DNA from: Pseudogracilibacillus sp037071985
GTDB lineage: Bacteria; Bacillota; Bacilli; Bacillales; Amphibacillaceae
Reading direction: 5' to 3'
Assembly: GCF_037071985.1 (NCBI RefSeq)
Contig: NZ_JAXHDF010000008.1
Location: 171,979-235,978 of the forward strand
DNA length: 64,000 nt
The notes under the pieces were generated by a model. The model did no database searches and had not been told where the DNA came from. It saw only the letters and a program-made list of their open reading frames with translations. Below, piece by piece: positions 17,916-25,138 of this stretch. The position numbers were made by a program, and so were the translations under genes. Each line of letters opens with the position of its first letter. Positions within the stretch are counted from its first letter, which is position 1.

Positions 17916-19985
17916 CTATTGATGTTGTTTCCATTCAATTTGGGTCATATCTGCATACTGTTCAATTAGATTGGAAAGATGATATACGAGTGAAAGACGA
18001 TTTCGTTTGATCCGTTCATCTTCAGCCATTACCATATTATGTTCAAAAAATGTATGAATTGGTTCTGCTAGTTTACTTAACTGTGAAAGAGCTTCTTCCG
18101 CATCCGCTTTTGTTTCTGCTTTCGAAAATGAATCGCGAATAGATAAGAATGTGTTGTACAATTGTTGTTCAGAATCTGTTTGAAATAAAGACTCTTCTAT
18201 TACATTCTCTTGATGTTTCTTACCTAAATTCATTACCCTAACAAGCGCTTCTTGCACCGGTCTAAATGAGTCATCATTTCTTTTTTGTGATAATAATTTT
18301 GCTTTTTCTGCTGTATAATAAAAAATTCCAACTTGATTAGTTACTACTGATTTAACTACATCTTGTTCAATCTCTCGTTCCGTTAAAATATAGGTGGCTC
18401 TATTTTTTATAAAATGATGAATATCTTCTTTTATTTTTTCATCCGTTATATCGTACAGATCTTCCGTAATGTTTAGCAAGCTTTCAACAGAAAGATCCCA
18501 TTTCTGATCCAATAAAATTCGTAAGATTCCAATGGCCTGTCTTCTCAAACCATAAGGATCCTGTGAACCGGTAGGTACGAGTCCTACAGAAATACATCCT
18601 ATTATTGTATCGAGTTTATCAGCGATAGCTACGATAGCCCCTACTTCAGTACTCGGCAAGCTGCCATTTGATTGAACAGGTAAATAATGCTCTTTAATAG
18701 CCTTTGCAACTTCTTCTTTTTCACCAAAATGAAGTGCATACTTTTCTCCCATAATTCCTTGTAATTCAGGGAATTCATTTACCATATCAGTAACTAAATC
18801 AAATTTACATATTTCGGCTGCTCTTACGGCTAAATTAGTTAGCCTTTCATCTAGACCTAATTGATTGCAGATTTTTTGTGTAATCAAAGAAATATTTTGC
18901 GATTTTTCGTAAATCGTACCTATTTTGTCTTGAAAAACGACTGTTTTAAGTTTTTCCAAATAAAAATCGATGGAATGCTTTTGATCTTCATCATAAAAGA
19001 AAGCAGCATCTGCCAAGCGAGCTCGTAGGACTTTTTCATTTCCACGAATCACATTTGTTATTTCTTTGTCATCTCCATTACGCACACCGACAAAATAAGA
19101 AAGTAATGAACCATTTTCTTCTGTCAATACAGGGAAATAGCGTTGGTGTTCTGCCATAGAAGTGATTAACGTTTCAGATGGAAGATTTAAATATTCTTCT
19201 TCAAACTGTCCATAAAAAGCAGTAGGGTATTCAACTAAGTTTCTCACTTCTTCCAGTAAATCTTTTTCAACCGAAATATAATAGCCCGTTTCTTTTGCAA
19301 GTTCGTCAATTTGTTCAACAATAATCTTTTCTCGTTTAAATGGGTCAGCAATTACATAATTTTTTTCCAGCATAGTTTCATACATTAATGGATCAGTAAG
19401 AATGCATTTATCTCCTAAGAAACGATGTCCATATGTCACATTATCTGTTTTAACATGAGCTACTTCAAACGGAATAACTTTATTATCATAAAGGGCGACT
19501 AACCAACGGATCGGTCGGGCGAATCGATATGTATCGCTTCCCCACCGCATTGTTTGCGGAAAATGAATGGATGAAATGATATCTGCAAAACCTGGTAAAA
19601 TATCCTCCGTTTTTTTCCCATCAATTCGTTTTTCTATAAAAATATATCGGGTATTTTTCACTTCTTTCATATAAATATCTTCTGGATTTTTCCCTTGTCC
19701 TTTAGTGAAACCGATTGCCGCTTTTGACCATTCACCGTTCTCATCTTTTGCAATTTTCTCTTGGGGCCCTCTTACCTCTTCGGTTATTGTCGTTTGATAG
19801 TCCGCTATCGAATGAATTTGAACTGCAAGACGGCGAGGAGTGGAGTATGTCTTGATTTTTTCAAATTGTATATGATTTTCCTCTAACCACTTCTTCGTAA
19901 GATTGTATAATTGTTTTTCTGCTTGATCAATAAATCTTGCTGGTAATTCTTCTAAACCAATCTCAAATAATACATGCTTACTCAT
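17916..19985 (-). CDS. glyS: Glycyl-tRNA synthetase beta subunit
   Basis: Beta chain of the heterotetrameric alpha2beta2 glycyl-tRNA synthetase, responsible for tRNA recognition. 689 residues. Diagnostic segments: N-terminal LFEIGLEELPARF, MRWGSDTYRFARPIRWLVAL, an HD-like domain region with DLVTDMVNEFPELQGIMGEKYA and DPYGLRRQAIGILRILL, and a C-terminal anticodon-binding domain (FFEHNMVMAEDERIKRNRL). The start overlaps the glyQ stop by 8 bp, implying coupled translation and equal subunit output. Confidence 0.97.
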   Translation of the reverse strand: MSKHVLFEIGLEELPARFIDQAEKQLYNLTKKWLEENHIQFEKIKTYSTPRRLAVQIHSIADYQTTITEEVRGPQEKIAKDENGEWSKAAIGFTKGQGKNPEDIYMKEVKNTRYIFIEKRIDGKKTEDILPGFADIISSIHFPQTMRWGSDTYRFARPIRWLVALYDNKVIPFEVAHVKTDNVTYGHRFLGDKCILTDPLMYETMLEKNYVIADPFKREKIIVEQIDELAKETGYYISVEKDLLEEVRNLVEYPTAFYGQFEEEYLNLPSETLITSMAEHQRYFPVLTEENGSLLSYFVGVRNGDDKEITNVIRGNEKVLRARLADAAFFYDEDQKHSIDFYLEKLKTVVFQDKIGTIYEKSQNISLITQKICNQLGLDERLTNLAVRAAEICKFDLVTDMVNEFPELQGIMGEKYALHFGEKEEVAKAIKEHYLPVQSNGSLPSTEVGAIVAIADKLDTIIGCISVGLVPTGSQDPYGLRRQAIGILRILLDQKWDLSVESLLNITEDLYDITDEKIKEDIHHFIKNRATYILTEREIEQDVVKSVVTNQVGIFYYTAEKAKLLSQKRNDDSFRPVQEALVRVMNLGKKHQENVIEESLFQTDSEQQLYNTFLSIRDSFSKAETKADAEEALSQLSKLAEPIHTFFEHNMVMAEDERIKRNRLSLVYHLSNLIEQYADMTQIEWKQHQ

Positions 19986-20865
19986 TATTTTTTTCCTCCA
20001 TTTTAAGCATTGGAAATCCTAAGCGCTCTCTTTCTTTAATATAAGCCTTCGCAATGCTTCTTGCTAAGTTCCTAACTCTAGCTATATAACCTGTTCTTTC
20101 CGTTACCGAAATGACACCTTTCGCATCTAATAAGTTAAATGTATGTGAACATTTTAGAACATAATCATATGCCGGAAAAATCAACCCTTTTTCCATTGTC
20201 GCTTTCGCTTCTTCTTCATATAGCGAAAACAAAGTAAATAGTGTCTCTGTATTTGATGTTTCAAATGCATATGTTGAGTGCTCATATTCCGGCTGAAGAA
20301 AAATATCTTTAACCGTAACTCCATCTACCCATTCTAAGTCAAAAACATTTTCTTTATCCTGAATATAAGAAGCCAATCTTTCAATCCCGTACGTAAGTTC
20401 AACCGCAACTGGGTCTGCCTCTAATCCACCTATTTGCTGAAAATAAGTAAATTGAGTAATTTCCATTCCATCTAACCAAACTTCCCATCCGAGACCTGAG
20501 GCTCCAAGTGTTGGATTTTCCCAATTATCTTCTACAAATCGAATATCATGATGTAATGGATTAATTCCCAACTTAACTAGTGACTCTAAATAAAGATCTT
20601 GAATATTATCCGGGGATGGCTTCATAATCACTTGAAACTGGTGATGCTGATAAAGTCTATTTGGATTTTCACCATATCTGCCATCGTCAGGCCTACGTGA
20701 AGGCTCTACATAAGCTACATTCCAAGGTTCTGGACCAAGACTTCTTAATAAAGTCATTGGTGACATTGTCCCTGCCCCTTTTTCTACATCATAGGCTTGC
20801 ATTAAAATACAGTCATGTTTTGACCAATAGTTTTGTAACGTTAAAATCATTTCTTGGATATTCAT
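19978..20865 (-). CDS. glyQ: Glycyl-tRNA synthetase alpha subunit
   Basis: Catalytic alpha chain: activates glycine and attaches it to tRNA-Gly. 295 residues, the family length. Signatures include QAYDVEKGAGTMSP, RPDDGRYGENPNRLYQHHQFQVI, GLGWEVWLDGMEITQFTYFQQ and VELTYGIERLASYIQ. It is the first gene of a glyQ-glyS operon controlled by the T-box leader directly upstream. Confidence 0.97.
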   Translation of the reverse strand: MNIQEMILTLQNYWSKHDCILMQAYDVEKGAGTMSPMTLLRSLGPEPWNVAYVEPSRRPDDGRYGENPNRLYQHHQFQVIMKPSPDNIQDLYLESLVKLGINPLHHDIRFVEDNWENPTLGASGLGWEVWLDGMEITQFTYFQQIGGLEADPVAVELTYGIERLASYIQDKENVFDLEWVDGVTVKDIFLQPEYEHSTYAFETSNTETLFTLFSLYEEEAKATMEKGLIFPAYDYVLKCSHTFNLLDAKGVISVTERTGYIARVRNLARSIAKAYIKERERLGFPMLKMEEKNNE

Positions 20866-20921
20866 TGCTTCTCTCCTTAAAATTAGATTGATACAAGAGT
20901 GTTTTTTGCGTCATTTCATAC

Positions 20922-21157
20922 AAAAAAATCCGTCCCTATGCCTTTTTTCTATAAAAAGACATAGGGACGGATTCTTGCCCGCGGTTCCACCCTATTTGCT
21001 GTTCACTTAATTGTTTCCAGCCACTTTATTAATTATAAATGCTCCAGGGTGCCTCCGTCATTGTGCTATTATCCAGCTCTCACCTTCCTGGACTCGCTAT
21101 AAATAGGAATACAACACGTTTATCCCCTTCGTTGCATATTGTTACAAATAAATCATA
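20922..21157 (-). promoter_or_regulatory. Glycine T-box riboswitch of glyQS
   Basis: Minus-strand leader that senses uncharged tRNA-Gly. The conserved T-box core (GGGTGGAACCGCGGG) lies at about 20978-20992. The AG-box-like GGTGAGAGC occurs in Stem I near 21080, and a GGC glycine specifier triplet is at 21053-21051 within GGAGGCACC. It ends in a strong terminator: a 14-bp stem (20960-20973 with 20927-20940) followed by seven T residues. Binding of uncharged tRNA would form the antiterminator and let glyQ be transcribed. The specifier assignment is by comparison with other glyQS leaders. Confidence 0.93.
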
Positions 21158-21180
21158 CACAATCTTCTGGTCTTTTGCAA
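21152..21180 (-). promoter_or_regulatory. SigA promoter of the T-box/glyQS operon
   Basis: Minus strand: TTGCAA (21180-21175), exactly 17 bases, then TATGAT (21157-21152). It sits immediately before the T-box leader. Confidence 0.75.
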
Positions 21181-21197
21181 CAAAAATCATTTTATCT

Positions 21198-21944
21198 TTA
21201 TTCATTAAACAAATCTAATTGGGATAAGAATTTTCTTGACTTAAGTACATAACCCCCATATTGATCATAATAATGGTTTAAAAGCGTCCGTAAAAGCTGG
21301 ATGTTTTTTTCTTTTACTGAAATATTTCCAACTCGCTCTAGTCCGACACTCCCAAAAATTGTCATTAATCTCGACATGGAATTTTCAAGCCTAATTGCTC
21401 TATGATCTAAATGTGAACATTCGACACATAGTAAGCCCCCTTCTTGAATTGAAAATATAAAAGGATGTTCTTTTTTACCACAGTTTACACATTGATCAAC
21501 AATTGGAGCAAAACCACCCTTTTTATACATTTTCATTTCATACATCATGACTGGGATCATAAATAGTTCCTTCTCATTAATCCAATCAAGTGTTTGACAA
21601 AGTTGATCGTATATAAAAGGGTCGGGTTCACTCTGTTCCAATAACTTATCTGTTAATTCAATTATATAAGATGCGTAAGCAGTTTTTTCAATATTTTCTC
21701 GAATGTGACGATGGGATTTAATAATACCTCCTTGTTGTAACGTGCTAAGTCCCTTCGTAACATAAATTAAAAATTCTCCTCGGATAAAAACTTGTGATAG
21801 TGAACTTAATTTACTTTTAGGCTTATTTGCACCACGTGCAATTGCTGTCAATTTACCCATTTGTTTTGTAAAAATAGTAATTATTTTATGAGTTTCCCCG
21901 TAGTCCCGGGTTTTTAAGACAATTCCTTCAACTTGTTTTAGCAT
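21198..21944 (-). CDS. recO: DNA repair protein RecO
   Basis: Recombination mediator that anneals ssDNA and loads RecA with RecR. 248 residues. An N-terminal OB fold (EGIVLKTRDYGETHKIITIFTK), a helical middle, and a zinc-binding knuckle CVNCGKK...LLCVECSH near residue 155-180. It follows yqzL and era in the conserved order, with the 3' end just before the glyQS promoter. Confidence 0.95.
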   Translation of the reverse strand: MLKQVEGIVLKTRDYGETHKIITIFTKQMGKLTAIARGANKPKSKLSSLSQVFIRGEFLIYVTKGLSTLQQGGIIKSHRHIRENIEKTAYASYIIELTDKLLEQSEPDPFIYDQLCQTLDWINEKELFMIPVMMYEMKMYKKGGFAPIVDQCVNCGKKEHPFIFSIQEGGLLCVECSHLDHRAIRLENSMSRLMTIFGSVGLERVGNISVKEKNIQLLRTLLNHYYDQYGGYVLKSRKFLSQLDLFNE

Positions 21945-21969
21945 ATAATTTTCTCCTCAATACTATATG

Positions 21970-22110
21970 CTACATTTTTGTTTGAAAGGTTGCAATATCT
22001 TCGCTCTTTAGTTCTTCCTTTTCTAGCTGTTCATTTTCTAACTGTTTCAACAATAAATAGGTTTCAACGTTTCCTGTTTGCAGAAATAAATTCCAGATCA
22101 TATTGTTCAC
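21970..22110 (-). CDS. yqzL: YqzL family small protein
   Basis: A 46-residue protein below the usual gene-finder cut-off. It reads VNNMIWNLFLQTGNVETYLL and then LKQLENEQLEKEELKSED. The W-x-L-F-x-Q-T-G-[ND]-[VI]-[ED]-[TA]-Y-L-L pattern matches the YqzL family found between era and recO in bacilli. The start is GTG at 22110, chosen because GGAAGG lies 6 bases upstream; the internal ATG at 22101 is too far from it. Function unknown. It lies 25 bp before recO and is probably part of the era-recO transcript. Confidence 0.85.
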   Translation of the reverse strand: MNNMIWNLFLQTGNVETYLLLKQLENEQLEKEELKSEDIATFQTKM

Positions 22111-22211
22111 AAGAAACCTTCCTTTCCTTTATTTTGTTGTATTTTGAAAATGTAACTTACTATTAGAATTTCCTAAATCAGAACAATAATGAATATTAAT
22201 TTTTACCAATG

Positions 22212-23108
22212 TTATTCATTATTGAAACCATATTGCATTAATAATGACTGTCTATTACGCCAATCCTTTTGAACTTTTACCCATAAATCTAAATACACTT
22301 TTTTATCCGTCATTGTTTCAATTTCATTTCTCGCTTCCTGCCCAATTTTTTTAAGCATACTACCTTGTTTTCCGATTAAAATACCTTTTTGTGATTTTCG
22401 TTCTGTTATGATCACTGCTTGAATATATATTCTATTGTGGCTTCTTTCCTCCATCTTCTCAATCATCACATTAATGGAATGAGGTACCTCTTCTTTTGTG
22501 TGAATTAATACTTTCTCTCTAATTAATTCACTATACAAAAATGTCTCTGTTTTATCTGTAATTTGTTCTTCGTCGTAATATTTTGGCCCTACAGGTAAAT
22601 GCTTTTTAATTAAAGAAATTAAATTGCCGACATTGTTTCCATTTAAGGCCGAAATAGGAATTACCTCTTCAAAATCACATTTATCTTTATATTGATCAAT
22701 AATTGGAAACAACTGGTCTGGATGAATTAAATCAACCTTATTAATCAATAAGAAAACAGGACTAGAAACTTTTTTTAACTTTTCTAGTATAAATTCATCA
22801 CCTTTTCCGTATCCCTCTTTTGCATTAATCATAAATAAAACTACATCTACATCTTCTAAAGATTGAATCGATACATCAACCATAAAGTCACCTAGACGAT
22901 GCTTTGGTTTATGAATTCCCGGGGTATCGATAAAAATAATCTGTGAATCTTCTTCTGAAACAATTCCGTGGATCGTATGTCGTGTAGTTTGTATTTTGTC
23001 ACTTATGATGGAAATCTTTTCACCGATAATTTGATTCATTAAAGTTGATTTACCGACATTTGGTCTTCCAATAATAGTGACAAAGCCTGAGTGATGTTCT
23101 TCTGTCAT
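22212..23108 (-). CDS. era: GTPase Era
   Basis: Essential GTPase for maturation of 16S rRNA and the small ribosomal subunit. 298 residues. G1 GRPNVGKST at residues 13-21, G2 region with QTTRHTIHG, G3 DTPGIH, G4 NKVD and G5 ISALNGNN. The C-terminal KH domain carries ILIGKQGSMLKKIGQEARNEIE. In B. subtilis cdd and dgkA lie directly upstream; here a 1.2-kb gap replaces cdd. Confidence 0.98.
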   Translation of the reverse strand: MTEEHHSGFVTIIGRPNVGKSTLMNQIIGEKISIISDKIQTTRHTIHGIVSEEDSQIIFIDTPGIHKPKHRLGDFMVDVSIQSLEDVDVVLFMINAKEGYGKGDEFILEKLKKVSSPVFLLINKVDLIHPDQLFPIIDQYKDKCDFEEVIPISALNGNNVGNLISLIKKHLPVGPKYYDEEQITDKTETFLYSELIREKVLIHTKEEVPHSINVMIEKMEERSHNRIYIQAVIITERKSQKGILIGKQGSMLKKIGQEARNEIETMTDKKVYLDLWVKVQKDWRNRQSLLMQYGFNNE

Positions 23109-23532
23109 TTTGCTCCTCCTGATTGTCCTGTTATTTTACATATAATACTACATAACAGATTAAAATTTAATGATTTCGACAAAGCTTATAAAAGAAAGAT
23201 GTTTTTCGCAACTTTTCGCAAAATTATTCATGGATACATTTCAACATATTCATCTTTACTCAATCAGTGAAAAAGAACTAAAAGCTTAAGACGGCCGTTT
23301 ATCGACGTACAAATTGGAGAGCTTCTAATGAAATAAAGGATACACGGCAGCTACTAAGAGCCAATGTTGACTATTCCCCAACGGTATAAGGGCGTCAAAG
23401 CATCTGTCTAAAGCCAATCAGCATGTCTTCTTCATCGTAGGAAGAAGATCGAAATTTGCTAGTCGTCGAGTGATTATGCAAGACGAAGCTCTTTCTGTAA
23501 GTTAAGCACATTGAAAGTACAATTATAATTTC

Positions 23533-23545
23533 CTCAACTTTCGCA
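23533..23545. repeat. Left member of a 13-bp inverted repeat
   Basis: CTCAACTTTCGCA here is the exact reverse complement of 24278-24290, 745 bp away. The pair could be the ends of a decayed mobile element or two chance fragments of another repeat family. Confidence 0.5.
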
Positions 23546-23694
23546 CCAACAAAGTGAGTTTAAGCAGATACGTCGATTAACTCATAAATGCTTCCAATTA
23601 GAGTCTTGACAACCTTAATCATGATAAAGCTATTTGCATAAAAGTACGTAAACTGCGCAGTAACTGCATCAATTTTATTAATTTCCGGAAACCG

Positions 23695-23860
23695 CTTCGG
23701 AAAAATACTTCGCTTTCCGCGGGCACGGCCTCAGCTTCTGTAGCTTCTCGTTAACGAGAAGCTACAGGGATCTTCGGACTCGTGGGACTGCCACTAACGT
23801 TCGTCCCATCGAGAACCATTTGCTGTTCCTGCAGGAGTCTTCGTATTTTTCCTACGCTAG
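23695..23860 (-). repeat. Dispersed inverted repeat, copy D (diverged, with a palindrome)
   Basis: Ends are inverted: GGAAAAATAC at 23699-23708 and GTATTTTTCC at 23843-23852. It shares CGCTTTCCGCGGGC and GGAGTCTTCG with the other copies but has a different centre containing a 30-base perfect palindrome. It is oriented opposite to copy B, head to head. Confidence 0.7.
23738..23767. repeat. 30-base perfect palindrome
   Basis: CTGTAGCTTCTCGTT is followed immediately by its exact reverse complement, with no loop. It sits inside repeat copy D. There is no T run, so it is not a terminator. Confidence 0.9.
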
Positions 23861-23922
23861 CATGTAAATTTTATTCAATAGAAAGAATGTCGGCATCTAA
23901 ATTTAGTCAACAGTTACCATCC

Positions 23923-24112
23923 TAGCGGAGGAAATATGTGAAGACTCCTATGGGAGCATAGGCCTAGATGAGACCCCGCAACGAGCAAAGCGAGAGAGGA
24001 GGCTCAGCAGCCGCCCATGGTAAAGGAGACACTGTGAAAGCAAGCGTAAGCGCAGCTCGAACAGATATCGCTCTTATGCCCGTGGTGAAAGCGAAACATA
24101 TTTCCGCAGCGG
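23923..24112 (+). repeat. Dispersed inverted repeat, copy B (190 bp)
   Basis: Begins TAGCGGAGGAAATATG and ends CATATTTCCGCAGCGG, so the termini are near-perfect inverted repeats. Internal blocks GAGACCCCGCA and GAGGAGGCTCA are shared with copies A and C. It carries about 70 bp of extra sequence near the right end compared with copy A. Confidence 0.85.
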
Positions 24113-24277
24113 TTTTATCAGTTCATCCCTAAATATTTATTTACTGCACAGTTTTCATCATATGCGACGATGAAAATATTTTGGAATATAATTGTATTTT
24201 CAAGCAACTAGTTACCTCAAAAATCAACTACGGATATGGATCTCTATACTCCCTAATTCTTCTAAGGTTTATTACGC

Positions 24278-24290
24278 TGCGAAAGTTGAG
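24278..24290. repeat. Right member of the 13-bp inverted repeat
   Basis: TGCGAAAGTTGAG, the exact reverse complement of 23533-23545. It lies just beyond the dgkA terminator. Confidence 0.5.
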
Positions 24291-24302
24291 TAATTTCCTA
24301 TG

Positions 24303-24322
24303 CGATAAAAAAACCCTTATCG
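24303..24322 (-). terminator. Terminator of the dgkA operon
   Basis: Minus strand: GACCC-GATAA-GGGT followed by seven T residues directly after the dgkA stop codon. The stem is short (4-5 bp) but the T run is strong. Confidence 0.65.
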
Positions 24323-24324
24323 GG

Positions 24325-24681
24325 TCAAAAAATCTTAGGAATAAAAATAATAAATCCAATAACAACTGAGGTGATTGCAGAAATTAGGACGACAGCAGCA
24401 GATATATCCTTAATAATTTTTGCTTGCGGATGTATTTCCGGCTTTAAATAATCGATCAGACGTTCAATTAGACTATTTATTAATTCGGATAGTAATACCA
24501 AACTGATCATAGAGATAATGAACATCCATTCTATGTTTGATAATTTAAAATAAAAACTAATGATAACGATGATTAATGCAATATAAAGATGTATCCGGAA
24601 ATTCCGCTCTCGAAGAAAGGCTTCTTTTAGCCCATTTAATGCAAACTTCATCCCAATTCCGTTTTTACGTTTATCTTTCAA
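24325..24681 (-). CDS. dgkA: Undecaprenol/diacylglycerol kinase DgkA
   Basis: Small integral-membrane lipid kinase; in B. subtilis the enzyme phosphorylates undecaprenol to recycle the cell-wall lipid carrier. 118 residues with three hydrophobic helices. The family signature is NGLKEAFLRERNFRIHL near residue 17, and the catalytic ELINSLIERLIDYLKPEIHPQAKIIKDISAAVVL helix pair is present at residues 65-98. It overlaps ybeY by 11 bp. It should be followed by cdd and era, but cdd is missing. Confidence 0.93.
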   Translation of the reverse strand: MKDKRKNGIGMKFALNGLKEAFLRERNFRIHLYIALIIVIISFYFKLSNIEWMFIISMISLVLLSELINSLIERLIDYLKPEIHPQAKIIKDISAAVVLISAITSVVIGFIIFIPKIF

Positions 24682-25138
24682 GACTAAACTCCTCTAAAAT
24701 AGCCTCTTGTTTTTGGAACATAATTTTTTCATTCTCTTTATCATCGTGTGTGTACCCTAACAAATGAAGGAAACCATGGATAGCTAAAAATGTTAGTTCT
24801 CTTTCAAATGAATGATTAAAACGAATCGACTGTTCTTTTACTTTATCAATCGAAATAATAATATCACCCAATTGGAGTGGCCCCTGGTAAATCTCATTGT
24901 CCAGTTCCATAAAAGGATTATCCATTTCAAAAGACAATACATCCGTAGGTTCATTTTTATTTCTATATTGATTATTTAACTTTTTCATCTCTTCATTTTC
25001 AACAATACTTAGTGATAATTCTACTTCATTCATAATTTTTTCTTTACTTGCAGCGAAAGATAATGCTTCTTTTAATAGTCCAATATGAGAATCGGATAAA
25101 GTATTTGTATTATCCGTTATATCAATTTCTATCGTCAT
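24671..25138 (-). CDS. ybeY: Endoribonuclease YbeY (16S rRNA maturation)
   Basis: Zinc-dependent single-strand RNase involved in 16S rRNA 3'-end processing and ribosome quality control. 155 residues with the family signature HGFLHLLGYTHDD near residue 118, whose three His bind zinc, and the upstream TDVLSFEMD segment. It starts immediately after the pgpH stop codon and overlaps dgkA, so the three genes are coupled. Confidence 0.95.
   Translation of the reverse strand: MTIEIDITDNTNTLSDSHIGLLKEALSFAASKEKIMNEVELSLSIVENEEMKKLNNQYRNKNEPTDVLSFEMDNPFMELDNEIYQGPLQLGDIIISIDKVKEQSIRFNHSFERELTFLAIHGFLHLLGYTHDDKENEKIMFQKQEAILEEFSLER

Larger units (their letters stand above)
23109..24324. other. 1.2-kb gene-free gap containing two repeats, where cdd is expected
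   Basis: No credible coding frame on either strand. It holds two inverted copies of the dispersed repeat (23695-23860 and 23923-24112), a 30-base palindrome (23738-23767), and a 13-bp inverted repeat at 23533-23545 and 24278-24290. The left part (23220-23520) resembles none of these and is unexplained. Cytidine deaminase motifs (HAE, PCxxC) are not seen. Confidence 0.75.

Noticed and set aside
23109..24324. CRISPR array or prophage remnant in the gap
   Set aside because: There are no regularly spaced direct repeats and no phage-like coding frames; the repeats are inverted and irregular.
24181..24369. 62-codon plus-strand frame in the dgkA-era gap
   Set aside because: It runs antisense into the dgkA 3' end through its terminator, with an A+T-driven composition and no family resemblance.
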